From Prevotella sp. (GTDB lineage: Bacteria > Bacteroidota > Bacteroidia > Bacteroidales > Muribaculaceae), in assembly GCA_023666665.1 (NCBI GenBank), contig JAMPBN010000001.1:185346-249345 (forward strand): a stretch of 64,000 nt of DNA. The letters are read 5' to 3'. A program made the position numbers and the translations under genes. The notes beneath the pieces were generated by a model that saw nothing but the letters and a program-made list of their open reading frames with translations, did no database searches and had not been told where the DNA came from. Positions 53,473 through 62,804 of the stretch are shown here, in pieces; the stretch's first letter is position 1; the number at the start of each line of letters is the position of its first letter.

Positions 53473-53745
53473 ATGAACAAAACCGAACTCGTAAACGCCA
53501 TTGCCGAAAAGGCTGGCCTCAGCAAGGTAGATGCTAAAAATGCTCTCGACGCTACCATCGCTGCCGTTTCTGAAGCACTTGCTAACGACGATAAAGTAGC
53601 TCTCATTGGCTTTGGTACTTTCGCTACCGTAGAAAAAGCCGCTCGTCAGGGTATCAACCCCCGCACCAAAGAAAAGGTTGAAATCGCAGCTCGCAAAGTT
53701 GTTAAATTCAAAGCCGGCGCTGAACTCGCTGCCAAGGTTAAGTAA
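53473..53745 (+). CDS. HU-family DNA-binding protein
   Basis: 90 residues, an HU/IHF-fold nucleoid protein. NKTELVNAIAEKAGLSKVDAKNALDA, the GFGTFATVEKAARQGINPRTKEKVEI DNA-binding arm and KVVKFKAGAELAAKVK match full-length HU. Own promoter and strong terminator, as for a highly expressed gene. Confidence 0.97.
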   Translation: MNKTELVNAIAEKAGLSKVDAKNALDATIAAVSEALANDDKVALIGFGTFATVEKAARQGINPRTKEKVEIAARKVVKFKAGAELAAKVK

Positions 53746-53766
53746 TTTAACTCTCAATATCTTTTT

Positions 53767-53800
53767 AAACCGAACTCATTTTGATGGGTTCGGTTTTTTT
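53767..53800 (+). terminator. Terminator of the HU gene
   Basis: Stem AAACCGAAC/GTTCGGTTT (53767-53775 with 53788-53796) followed by a T-run whose end doubles as the -33 of the purL promoter. Confidence 0.9.
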
Positions 53801-53828
53801 GTGCTTTGAAAATATTTGCGTATCTTTG
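53798..53828 (+). promoter_or_regulatory. Promoter of purL
   Basis: TTTG (53798-53801), 19 bp, TATCTTTG (53821-53828), which excludes a purL start before about 53833. Confidence 0.72.
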
Positions 53829-53853
53829 CGGTAGAAATTTATTCATCCGTTCA

Positions 53854-56800
53854 ATGATTCATTTTTTCAGGAAAGACGCCGTAACGGTATATGCCGTTGA
53901 CGCCGACCATCTCCTCTCGCAAGCCGAGCAGGAAAAGTTTTCGTGGCTTTTTTCAGGAGCCAAGCTCGTTGAAGAAACCTCACTTAGCGGCTGTTACATC
54001 GGGCCGCGCCGTGAAATGATAACCCCCTGGAGTACTAACGCCGTAGAGATTACCCAAAATATGGGGCTCGCCGGCGTTCGTCGTATTGAAGAGTTCACGC
54101 TCGACAACAGTACGGAACCCCGCCACGACAAAATGTTGCAACGCATATATAATGGCCTTGATGCAGATATTTTCAAAATTGATGCGCAACCGGCTCCGAT
54201 TGTTTATATCGACGATATTCATTCCTATAACCTCTCTGAGGGTCTCGCTCTCAGCCCTGAGGAAGAAAAATATCTGACCGAGCTGTCTGAGAAATTAGGA
54301 AGACCCTTGACCGACTCAGAGGTTTTTGGCTTCTCGCAGGTCAATTCCGAGCATTGTCGCCATAAAATTTTCAACGGCACTTTTGTGATTGACGGCAAAG
54401 AAAAACCGTCGTCGCTCTTCAAGCTGATTAAAAAAACGAGTCAGGAACATCCCCACAAGCTTGTCAGCGCTTATAAAGACAATGTGGCTTTTGTTGAGGG
54501 TCCTCAGATTGACCAGTTTGCCCCGGTCAACCCCTCGCAACCTGATTACTTTGAGGTCAAACCCATTGACACCGTCCTGTCATTAAAAGCAGAAACCCAT
54601 AACTTTCCAACCACAGTTGAACCTTTTAATGGTGCAGCCACTGGGTCCGGCGGCGAAATTCGTGACCGCCTCGGTGGTGGACGCGCCTCACTGCCCCTTG
54701 CCGGCACTGCGGTTTATATGACATCATATCCGCGTCACGCTGAAGCCATGGAACCATGGGAGGCAATGCTCAACCCTCGTGTTTGGCTCTACCAAACGCC
54801 TGCCGAGATTCTTATCAAGGCATCAAATGGCGCAAGTGACTTCGGCAACAAATTCGGTCAGCCGTTGATTTGCGGCTCATTGCTCACTTTTGAGCACGAT
54901 GAAGACGGCCGCACTCTTGCATACGACAAGGTAATAATGCTTGCCGGTGGCGTTGGATTCGCAAACAAACGCGATGCCCTGAAAGGTCACCCCACCGCCG
55001 GTGAAAAAGTAATCGTTATGGGCGGCGACAACTACCGCATAGGTATGGGCGGCGGTGCCGTCAGCTCCGTAGCTACCGGACAATATGACAACTCGATTGA
55101 ACTCAACGCCGTTCAGCGTGCAAATCCCGAAATGCAAAAGCGGGTGGCCAACGTTATCCGCGCACTTGCCGAAAGTCCCGACAATCCGATTGTGTCCATC
55201 CACGACCACGGCGCGGGAGGTCACCTAAACGCACTGAGTGAACTCGTGGAAGAAACCGGAGGCAAGATTGAAATCGGCGCGTTGCCTGTTGGCGATTCCA
55301 CCCTTTCTTCCAAAGAGATTGTGGGCAACGAAAGCCAGGAACGTATGGGTATGGTTATGGATGCCCAACACATTGATGAGGTGAAAGCAATTGCCGAGCG
55401 TGAGCGCGCACCTTTCTATGTAGTGGGTGAAACTACCGGCGATGACCGTTTCGTCTTTGAGCAACCCGATGGAGTGAAACCCATTGACCTCGCAATGGGC
55501 GATATGTTCGGTTCGTCACCCAAAACCGTGATGATTGACCAAACAGTAAATCACGTATATGCAAATCCTGAAATAGACCCCTCAAAGCTCGAAGAATATA
55601 TATATAATGTGTTGAGCCTCGAGGCGGTTGGTTGTAAAGACTGGTTGACAAACAAGGTTGACCGCTCCGTGACCGGCAAAGTGGCACGCCAGCAGTGCCA
55701 AGGAGTAACCCAAATGCCTTTGAGCGACTGCGGAGCAGTGGCTCTCGACTTCACCGGAACCAAGGGCATTGCCACATCTATCGGCCACGCACCTCAAGTT
55801 GCACTCGTTGATTCCGCAAAGGGTTCTGTAATGTCTATCGCCGAGGCGCTGACCAACCTGGTGGGCGCACCATTGACCGACGGACTTGCAGGCGTGTCGT
55901 TGTCGGCAAACTGGATGTGGCCGTGTCGCAACGAAGGCGAAGATGCCGCACTTTATAATGCCGTTCAGACAGCAAGCGACTTTGCCTGCGCCATTGGCGT
56001 GAATATCCCCACCGGCAAGGACTCTCTGAGTATGACCCAGAAATATGGCGACAAAAAAGTTCTCGCTCCCGGCACTGTCATAATCTCGGCAGCTGCCGAA
56101 ACCGGCGATGTTCGCAAAATTGTCGGTCCGGTTCTCCAACCAATACCGTCCACATTACTACATCTCGACTTTTCGTTCTGCGCCGCCTCACTCGGAGGCT
56201 CCGCGCTTTATCAAACCCTCGGTCGTATCGGCACGAAAGCACCGACAGTAGCCAGCGCTGAAAAGTTCAAGAAAGCCTTTGCCGCAGTGCAGCAGCTCGT
56301 AAAACTCGGTCTTGTCACAGCCGTTCACGACATTTCTGCCGGCGGAACACTGACCGCCATAATTGAGATGATGTTTGCCGCATCGTCGCCGATAAAGATT
56401 TCCGTTGACGGAGGCGAAGACCCCATCACAACATTATTTGCCGAAAATCCCGGTGTGCTGATGCAGATTCGCAAAGATGATATTGAAGTCGTTGAAAGCA
56501 TCCTCAACAGTTTCGGATTTGATGCAAAGGGAATCGGTTTGCTCTCTCCATCCGACAAACCATCGGTTCACGTTATGGGCGCTGTCGACGTGCACCTTGA
56601 CCCCGAAAAGTTGCTGAAACAATGGTTTAAGCCCTCGCATATGCTCGATCGCTTGCAAAGTGGCGTGGAGTGCGCAGATTTACGCGCCGAAAATTATGGC
56701 AAACAACCTGTAAAATATAACTTCGCGCCTGATTTTGACGGAACATTAAAGAGCCGTTCTATTTCCTACCGTCATAATAAGACCGGCATTAAAGCCGCAA

Positions 56801-57531
56801 TTATCCGCGAAAAGGGCGTGAACGGAGACCGCGAAATGGCTTACTCGCTCTATCTTGCCGGATTTGATGTAAAAGACGTGCATATGACCGACTTGATGAC
56901 CGGCCGCGAAACGCTTGATGACATTGATATGATAGTGTTCTGCGGCGGTTTCTCCAACTCCGACGTTCTCGGCTCTGCTAAGGGCTGGGCTTCCGGATTT
57001 AAGTGGAACGACACGGCCTCTGAGGCTTTAAAGCGATTCTATAACAGAAAAGACACGCTTTCGCTCGGCGTTTGCAACGGTTGTCAGCTGATGATGGAAC
57101 TCGACCTTCTGGGTCTGAAGGACGGCTCAAAAATGGAGCATAACATCTCCCACAAATTCGAGTCAACATTCCTCAGCGTAGATATTCCCGCAAATAATTC
57201 GGTAATGTTCTCCAGTCTGGCCGGACGCTCGTTGGGTATCTGGGTTGCCCACGGCGAAGGAAAATTCGCGCTTACCCGTCAGGAATCCGACTATCATATA
57301 GCGGCAAAATATAGCTATTCAACATACCCGGGCAATCCCAACGGCTCCAAATATGACGTAGCAGCTCTCTGCTCGGCAGATGGCCGCCATCTTGCCATAA
57401 TGCCGCACCTTGAGCGTGCCATATTCCCCTGGCAATGCGGATATTATCCTGCCGAACGTGCTTCAGATAAAGTAACGCCGTGGATTGACGCATTTATTAA
57501 CGCCCGCAAGTGGATTGAAAAACAATCGTAA
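53854..57531 (+). CDS. purL: Phosphoribosylformylglycinamidine synthase, single-chain
   Basis: The ATG at 53854 (1225 residues) is used because the earlier TTG (53806) lies in the promoter. Converts FGAR to FGAM in purine synthesis. Domains in order: N-terminal PurS-like, linker with SQVNSEHCRHKIFNG, two AIRS-like synthetase halves (AETHNFPTTVEPFNGAATGSGGEIRD; DHGAGG) and a C-terminal class I glutaminase with the Cys in GVCNGCQLMMEL. Full length as in the large PurL class. Confidence 0.96.
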   Translation: MIHFFRKDAVTVYAVDADHLLSQAEQEKFSWLFSGAKLVEETSLSGCYIGPRREMITPWSTNAVEITQNMGLAGVRRIEEFTLDNSTEPRHDKMLQRIYNGLDADIFKIDAQPAPIVYIDDIHSYNLSEGLALSPEEEKYLTELSEKLGRPLTDSEVFGFSQVNSEHCRHKIFNGTFVIDGKEKPSSLFKLIKKTSQEHPHKLVSAYKDNVAFVEGPQIDQFAPVNPSQPDYFEVKPIDTVLSLKAETHNFPTTVEPFNGAATGSGGEIRDRLGGGRASLPLAGTAVYMTSYPRHAEAMEPWEAMLNPRVWLYQTPAEILIKASNGASDFGNKFGQPLICGSLLTFEHDEDGRTLAYDKVIMLAGGVGFANKRDALKGHPTAGEKVIVMGGDNYRIGMGGGAVSSVATGQYDNSIELNAVQRANPEMQKRVANVIRALAESPDNPIVSIHDHGAGGHLNALSELVEETGGKIEIGALPVGDSTLSSKEIVGNESQERMGMVMDAQHIDEVKAIAERERAPFYVVGETTGDDRFVFEQPDGVKPIDLAMGDMFGSSPKTVMIDQTVNHVYANPEIDPSKLEEYIYNVLSLEAVGCKDWLTNKVDRSVTGKVARQQCQGVTQMPLSDCGAVALDFTGTKGIATSIGHAPQVALVDSAKGSVMSIAEALTNLVGAPLTDGLAGVSLSANWMWPCRNEGEDAALYNAVQTASDFACAIGVNIPTGKDSLSMTQKYGDKKVLAPGTVIISAAAETGDVRKIVGPVLQPIPSTLLHLDFSFCAASLGGSALYQTLGRIGTKAPTVASAEKFKKAFAAVQQLVKLGLVTAVHDISAGGTLTAIIEMMFAASSPIKISVDGGEDPITTLFAENPGVLMQIRKDDIEVVESILNSFGFDAKGIGLLSPSDKPSVHVMGAVDVHLDPEKLLKQWFKPSHMLDRLQSGVECADLRAENYGKQPVKYNFAPDFDGTLKSRSISYRHNKTGIKAAIIREKGVNGDREMAYSLYLAGFDVKDVHMTDLMTGRETLDDIDMIVFCGGFSNSDVLGSAKGWASGFKWNDTASEALKRFYNRKDTLSLGVCNGCQLMMELDLLGLKDGSKMEHNISHKFESTFLSVDIPANNSVMFSSLAGRSLGIWVAHGEGKFALTRQESDYHIAAKYSYSTYPGNPNGSKYDVAALCSADGRHLAIMPHLERAIFPWQCGYYPAERASDKVTPWIDAFINARKWIEKQS

Positions 57532-58783
57532 TCCATGGTCGTGGGTCCCTTCTTTATATCTGATAGAGGGACTCCCTAATGCCATAGTAGTCACTATTGC
57601 CGTGGTCCTGTTCAAAACAATGGGCTTGGACAACGGTAAAGTGGCTCTCTACACTTCCCTTTTATATCTTCCATGGGTCATCAAGCCGTTTTGGTCGCCG
57701 TTTGTTGACATTCTGGGTTCAAAACGCGCGTGGATTTGCTTAATGCAGTTGCTGATGGCCATTGGGATGGGAGTGATAGCCGCTACGCTGAGTTCGTCGT
57801 GGTGGCTAACGGCCTCCGTTGTTGCATTCTGGGGAGTAGCTTTCTGCTCTGCCACCCACGATATTGCGGCAGATGGCTTCTACATGCTCGCTCTTGATGA
57901 ACGCAAGCAGGCATTTTTCGTCGGAATCAGATCTACTTTTTACCGCCTTGCCAACTTATTGGCTTCAGGTGGCGTAGTTTGGCTCGCCGGATATTTTATG
58001 GCTCGCGGAACCGAAATAGCGGTTTCCTGGCAGATAATTTTCACACTCCTTGCCACGCTTTTCTTAGTTGCTGCACTTTGGCATCGATTCTCCCTCCCCA
58101 CCCCATCCGTTGACGTAAGTCACAAAAACACTTCTATCAAAGAAATTCTTAATGGCTTCGGCAAAACGTTTAAAACTTTTTTTCGACGGCCGCATATTGT
58201 TGTTGCGCTCCTATTCATGCTGCTCTATCGCCTGCCGGAAGCATTTCTCTGCAAGATGGTCCAGCCATTCTTGCTCGACCCTCATTCTGTCGGAGGACTT
58301 GGTTTGACCACAGAGCAGGTAGGAATCGCTAATGGCACCTGCGGCGTAATTGGCATAGTGCTCGGCGGAATTATCGGCGGCATTGTAATGTCGCGCTACG
58401 GACTGAAAAAGTGTCTTTGGCCAATGGCCTTGTCGCTGACACTACCCAGTGCTTTATATTACTATCTTGCAGCAGTGCAAACCAACAATATGCCGCTCAT
58501 CTGCGCCGGAATTGCCATAGAGCAATTCGGCTATGGATTTGGCTTTACCGCATATATGATGTATCTGATGGCGTTTTGCGAGGGCTCCGAGTTCACGACT
58601 TCGCACTACGCATTTTCAACCGGCATTATGGCTTTGGGATTGATGGTGCCGGGAATGTTTGCAGGGCAGCTGCAACTGACGTACGGCTACCCTGCGTTCT
58701 TTGCGGTGGTGATGCTGCTGTGCATCCCCACGTTTATTGTTACTGCTTTGGTACGTTCTACTCTTCAAGAGTCATATCGCTGA
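57515..58783 (+). CDS. MFS transporter, AmpG-like (muropeptide permease type)
   Basis: 422 residues from a TTG at 57515; an earlier TTG (57485) is possible, and no ATG precedes the conserved PWSWVPSLYLIEGLPNAIV. About twelve membrane segments; the GLDNGKVALYTSLLYLPWVIKPFWSPFVD and SATHDIAADGFYM motifs match AmpG-type permeases that import anhydro-muropeptides for recycling. The 5' end overlaps purL by 17 bp, and the 3' end overlaps a convergent gene. The substrate is inferred from family. Confidence 0.82.
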   Translation: MKNNRNPWSWVPSLYLIEGLPNAIVVTIAVVLFKTMGLDNGKVALYTSLLYLPWVIKPFWSPFVDILGSKRAWICLMQLLMAIGMGVIAATLSSSWWLTASVVAFWGVAFCSATHDIAADGFYMLALDERKQAFFVGIRSTFYRLANLLASGGVVWLAGYFMARGTEIAVSWQIIFTLLATLFLVAALWHRFSLPTPSVDVSHKNTSIKEILNGFGKTFKTFFRRPHIVVALLFMLLYRLPEAFLCKMVQPFLLDPHSVGGLGLTTEQVGIANGTCGVIGIVLGGIIGGIVMSRYGLKKCLWPMALSLTLPSALYYYLAAVQTNNMPLICAGIAIEQFGYGFGFTAYMMYLMAFCEGSEFTTSHYAFSTGIMALGLMVPGMFAGQLQLTYGYPAFFAVVMLLCIPTFIVTALVRSTLQESYR

Positions 58784-59306
58784 AACCGCCGGCATCAAAT
58801 TCGTCATCGTTATACGATTCCGAGCCATAAAATTCAGCGTCGAAATCGTCAACCGCTTTTGTTGACGCAGTAGTTTTGGTAACTTCAGGAAGTTCGAGTT
58901 CGCTTTCCTGCTTGGGAGCCTGCCCCATAGCACTTGCAACGAGAGGTTCAATAAGACTCTTGCCCGGTTCTGCAGTTTTCAGTTCAATATAGAAAGATCG
59001 GTCGTTCAAGTAATCAAAAGTCAACATCAGGCGCTGGCCTTCGTCTTCAATCTCATCGCTGAGAATTGTATCTTCCATCAGATAGGCATCTTCTGAAGCA
59101 TCCAATCCCATATCTTCAAGAGTGATTTCGCGTTCTTTCTCCCATTCGTCATCGCAGATAAAGAACGAACACATTTGATTTTTTTCGTAACCCACACTGT
59201 CGTAAATGGCGTTGCGGAGATCCAAAAACGAAGCGTCGGCATCAATTTGAATATCGCGGCGGAAGTTATCTACTTCGTCAGAAACCACACGAAAGTTGTA
59301 TATCAT
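58758..59306 (-). CDS. Plasmid pRiA4b ORF-3-like protein
   Basis: 182 residues, cytosolic, acidic. It resembles the PRiA4_ORF3 family (MIYNFRVV...DADASFLDLRNAIYDSVGYEKNQMCSFFI, LEDMGLDASEDAYLMEDTIL, LMLTFDYLNDRSFYIEL). The C-terminal third is low-complexity and acidic. No known function. A near-consensus promoter precedes it. Convergent overlap of 26 bp with the transporter gene. Confidence 0.8.
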   Translation of the reverse strand: MIYNFRVVSDEVDNFRRDIQIDADASFLDLRNAIYDSVGYEKNQMCSFFICDDEWEKEREITLEDMGLDASEDAYLMEDTILSDEIEDEGQRLMLTFDYLNDRSFYIELKTAEPGKSLIEPLVASAMGQAPKQESELELPEVTKTTASTKAVDDFDAEFYGSESYNDDEFDAGGFSDMTLEE

Positions 59307-59354
59307 ATATAGTTAGTTAAATTTTATGTTGATTCGTTGTTTATTTTAACGGCG

Positions 59355-59386
59355 CTAAGTTAAAATAGTTTTTGTTTATGTGCAAA
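59355..59386 (-). promoter_or_regulatory. Promoter of the pRiA4b ORF-3-like gene
   Basis: Minus strand TTTG (59383-59386), 20 bp, TAACTTAG (59355-59362), one mismatch in the -7 box. Confidence 0.6.
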
Positions 59387-59423
59387 TTTTCCACCAAAAT
59401 TTTTCAGTTTCTGAAAGTTTTTC

Positions 59424-59431
59424 TAACTTTG
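59424..59431 (+). promoter_or_regulatory. -7 promoter element of nusB
   Basis: TAACTTTG, 42 bp before the nusB ATG; the -33 region is poor. Confidence 0.5.
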
Positions 59432-59473
59432 CACTCATAAAACAAAGAACATTTAAACGAAAAACCAAAGCTC

Positions 59474-60907
59474 ATGGTAAACCGCGTATTGATACGCCTG
59501 AAAGTTGTGCAGCTGCTCTACAGCTACCTGTTGTCGAAGAGCGATTTTAATATCGAGATGCCGCAGCAAACATCCTCGCCCGACCGCCGATACGCATATT
59601 CGGCATACGCTCGGCTCCTCCTGTTGTTACTTCAACTTTGCGGTGTTAACGTAACCAAAACCTACCGCTACGTTCCCTGCGAGGAAGTTTCCTCAACAAA
59701 ATATTTCAAGAATAAACTTGCACTCGCGCTGAGCGAAAACGCTGATGTTCGCAAACTGATTGACGAGTATGCCGCACAGATGGCAGCGTTCATTCATATT
59801 CTTCCTGAGGTTACCGAAAAAATCTGCAATCTACCTGACTATGCAGCATTCTGCAAGGTAAAAGTCAAGGAGCGCACTCCCTCCGACTATATTCAGCTAT
59901 GGTCTGCGGCAATGCGTATGATTGTTCGCTTGCCCGAAGTCACCAATACTTTCCGCAACGACCCGGAGTTCACACTGCGCGGAATTGAGATGGCCGGAAA
60001 AATGGTGCTTGCTACTGTGCAAAACTTTGGCGACACAACTTATATTCTTTCCAATGCCCGCAAAGACCTGCGCCGTTCGCTCGACGAGGCATATAATCTG
60101 TATCACTGGCTTCTCTGGCTCCCGGTGGAGATTACCCGAACAGAAAGTGACCGTCTGGATGCCAACGCGTCAAAATATCTTCCTACCGAGGATGACCTTC
60201 ACCCGGATCGCCGTTTCGTTGACTCCAAACTCGTAGACGTTATTTGTTCACACCAAGAGCTGCAGGACTATATTAATGACAAAGGCATAAACTGGCACGA
60301 AGACATCGCCCTGATTCCCCGACTGACCGAATTGGTCATCAGCTCCGAACCATATCACGAATTTATGGCGAAACCGGGCGAAAAGACTATTGAAGAAGAA
60401 GCCGAACTTTGGCGCACTCTCTTCAAGCAGATTATTTTGCCGTCAGAAGACCTTGCCGAAGCGCTTGAAAATCTTTCAATCTTTTGGAACGACGACCTTG
60501 AGATTATGGGCAGTTTCGCAATGAAAACTCTTCGCCGCCTTGCCGTCAATCCGCAGGAGCCGCTTCAGCCGGAATTTAAAGACCAGGAAGATGAGGAGTT
60601 CGGAACCACCCTGTTTGATGCTGCGGTAGCCCATCACGAGCAATATCGCGCACTCATAGATGAGTTTGTCAACAACAAAAAGTGGGATGCTGACCGCATC
60701 GCGCTGATGGACACAGTGATTCTCGAAGCTGCACTCGCCGAAACCACCACGTTCCCCAACATTCCCTTGAGCGTCACCACCAACGAATACGTTGAAATCG
60801 CCAACTGGTATTCGACCTCGCGAAGCGGGTCATTTGTTAACGGTATGCTCGCCTCGATTTCTGAAAAGCTCCGCAACGAAGGTTCTATTATTAAAAAATT
60901 CAATTAA
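59474..60907 (+). CDS. nusB: NusB-like transcription antitermination factor, long form
   Basis: 477 residues, far longer than the roughly 140-residue E. coli NusB. It keeps the N-terminal NRVLIRLKVVQLLYSYLLSK and a C-terminal NusB core with RIALMDTVILEAALAETTTFPNIPLSVTTNEYVEIANWYSTSRSGSFVNGML. The middle helical region is the extension seen in Bacteroidetes forms. It should bind boxA RNA with S10 during rRNA transcription. It heads the nusB-yajC-ybbR-coaE run. Confidence 0.85.
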   Translation: MVNRVLIRLKVVQLLYSYLLSKSDFNIEMPQQTSSPDRRYAYSAYARLLLLLLQLCGVNVTKTYRYVPCEEVSSTKYFKNKLALALSENADVRKLIDEYAAQMAAFIHILPEVTEKICNLPDYAAFCKVKVKERTPSDYIQLWSAAMRMIVRLPEVTNTFRNDPEFTLRGIEMAGKMVLATVQNFGDTTYILSNARKDLRRSLDEAYNLYHWLLWLPVEITRTESDRLDANASKYLPTEDDLHPDRRFVDSKLVDVICSHQELQDYINDKGINWHEDIALIPRLTELVISSEPYHEFMAKPGEKTIEEEAELWRTLFKQIILPSEDLAEALENLSIFWNDDLEIMGSFAMKTLRRLAVNPQEPLQPEFKDQEDEEFGTTLFDAAVAHHEQYRALIDEFVNNKKWDADRIALMDTVILEAALAETTTFPNIPLSVTTNEYVEIANWYSTSRSGSFVNGMLASISEKLRNEGSIIKKFN

Positions 60908-60925
60908 CCTAAAAATCAGAAAATT

Positions 60926-61237
60926 ATGTCACCCGAAATGCAAAGCTGGGGAATGATTATTCTCCTTATTGTAGTGTTCTACTTCTTTATGATTCGTCCT
61001 CAGCAGAAACGTCAGAAAGAAACCAAAAAATTCCGCGAATCTCTTGGCAAAGGTTCCAAGGTAATGACCGCCGGCGGTATTCACGGAACTATTGTTGAGG
61101 TTAACGATAAGAGCAACACCGTTTTGATTGAAATTGCAAACGGCGTTCGTATTCGCGTAGAACTCAGCATGATCTACCCCTCTGCTGAAGATGCCAAAGC
61201 TGATGCAGCCAATCCCATAAATGCCGAACAAAAATAA
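60926..61237 (+). CDS. yajC: Preprotein translocase accessory subunit YajC
   Basis: 103 residues. One N-terminal membrane helix (MIILLIVVFYFFMI) followed by RPQQKRQKETKKFRESLGKGSKVMTAGGIHGTIVEV, the YajC signature. It associates with SecDF in the inner membrane. The stop overlaps the YbbR-like start by 17 bp. Confidence 0.94.
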   Translation: MSPEMQSWGMIILLIVVFYFFMIRPQQKRQKETKKFRESLGKGSKVMTAGGIHGTIVEVNDKSNTVLIEIANGVRIRVELSMIYPSAEDAKADAANPINAEQK

Positions 61238-62228
61238 CAACGGCACTTTACGCACTCTGCGTAAGTGGGCGGTGAATCTTCGCCGCCTGCTTCGCAGTTC
61301 CCGAGGCAAAGATTTCCTCATCTTTTGCAGCTTTCTTGGTGTGAGTTATGTTTTTTGGGTAATTATGACGCTTAACGATGATATTCAGCAAGACGTTAAA
61401 GTAAACCTTGAAATCGCCAATACGCCGAGCAATTACACCTTTATCACCGAGCCTCCCCATTTCCTGCAAGTAAGTCTGCGCGACAAGGGCACGATTCTTG
61501 CCAACTACTCAATCAGCGGAGGAAAGACTCTGAAAATAAACTACTCCGATTTTGCTTACGACGAGCAAAACGACCGCATAACCCTAACCGAACAGCAGCT
61601 CAATTCCAGGCTCAGGGCTTTATTTGACCCCACAACACAAATTATAACCGTAAGACCGGATTCACTCAGTTTTATTGTTACTGACCGCGCCCCGAACCTT
61701 GCGCGGGTAATACCTGAAGTCAATGCTACGCCGGCAAGCCAATATGTGATTTCGGGGCCGATAACCGTGTCGCCCGACACCGTAAAGGTCTATTCAGCCC
61801 GGCATCTGCGCATACGTCCGGCAACAGTTAAAACCGCCAAGGTTACACGCACGGAGTTGAAAGATTCGCTGGTGGTGGAGGTGCGCATTCAGTCAGAACC
61901 CGGAACCCGCATAGAGCCGTCAACGGTTAAAGTCACAGTCCCTATAGAGCCACTGATTACGAAGAGCCGCGAAGTAGCAATTCAACTCACCCGAACGCCC
62001 GACAACACGAATGTTGTAACATTCCCATCTCGGGTACGTGTCAGTTACCTCGTTCCGATGAGTTTATACAACTCCGAGACCAACGTTGTAACCGTTACCG
62101 CCGATTTCGCGCAACGTAACAATGGCAAGATTCCCCTGACCATTGGCGCTCTTCCCGATTACTATCGCGGCGCGGATTTATCGGTTGATTCCGTGGAATA
62201 TATCATTGAACGGAAATCCGACTATTAA
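61221..62228 (+). CDS. YbbR-domain (CdaR-like) membrane-anchored protein
   Basis: 335 residues. A single membrane segment at about 30-50 (DFLIFCSFLGVSYVFWVIMTL) is followed by YbbR-like beta repeats (DVKVNLEIANTPSNYTFI, YVISGPITVSPDTVKVYSARHLR). In Firmicutes CdaR regulates the c-di-AMP cyclase; here no cyclase gene is adjacent and the link is only by family. Confidence 0.83.
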   Translation: MPNKNNNGTLRTLRKWAVNLRRLLRSSRGKDFLIFCSFLGVSYVFWVIMTLNDDIQQDVKVNLEIANTPSNYTFITEPPHFLQVSLRDKGTILANYSISGGKTLKINYSDFAYDEQNDRITLTEQQLNSRLRALFDPTTQIITVRPDSLSFIVTDRAPNLARVIPEVNATPASQYVISGPITVSPDTVKVYSARHLRIRPATVKTAKVTRTELKDSLVVEVRIQSEPGTRIEPSTVKVTVPIEPLITKSREVAIQLTRTPDNTNVVTFPSRVRVSYLVPMSLYNSETNVVTVTADFAQRNNGKIPLTIGALPDYYRGADLSVDSVEYIIERKSDY

Positions 62229-62240
62229 TATTCCCAGCTT

Positions 62241-62804
62241 ATGATTATCGCTATCACCGGCGGAATCGGAGCCGGAAAGTCTGTTGTGAGCCGTATTCTG
62301 TTGTCTCTCGGCTATTCGGTATACGATTGTGATGCGGAGGCTAAATTACTTATGGAGTCCGATTGGGGGATACGTAAAAGAATTCTGGAAGAGATTTCGG
62401 ATGATGCCTTCGATGAAAATGGCCATATCAATCGGCGCAAATTGTCGGAATGCGTCTTTTCAAATCCGGAGAAACTGAAGATTCTTAATTTAATTGTTCA
62501 TAAGGCGGTAAGAAATCACTTCCTCAAGTGGGCAAAACGCCATAAGTCAAAACTGATTTTCATAGAAACCGCAATACTCTACGAAAGCCGGTTTAATGAA
62601 CTCGTTGATGACGTTTGGGAAGTTACCGCACCCTATGAACTGCGCATAGCGAGGGTCATTAACCGCAACGGATTCACTCGCGAGGAAGTGGAAAAGCGCA
62701 TCGCAGCCCAATGTAATGAATTGAATCCCCGCCATCAACTCATTGTCAACGACGGGGAAACTCCTTTGATTCCTCAAGTTCTGCAGCTGCTAAAACGGTA
62801 CTGA
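62241..62804 (+). CDS. coaE: Dephospho-CoA kinase
   Basis: 187 residues. It phosphorylates dephospho-CoA in the last step of CoA synthesis. P-loop GGIGAGKS at 7-14, DCDAEAK, ETAILYESRFNELVDDVWEVTAP and the lid motif NRNGFTREEVEKRIAAQ are intact. It overlaps the convergent dnaB end by 15 bp. Confidence 0.96.
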   Translation: MIIAITGGIGAGKSVVSRILLSLGYSVYDCDAEAKLLMESDWGIRKRILEEISDDAFDENGHINRRKLSECVFSNPEKLKILNLIVHKAVRNHFLKWAKRHKSKLIFIETAILYESRFNELVDDVWEVTAPYELRIARVINRNGFTREEVEKRIAAQCNELNPRHQLIVNDGETPLIPQVLQLLKRY

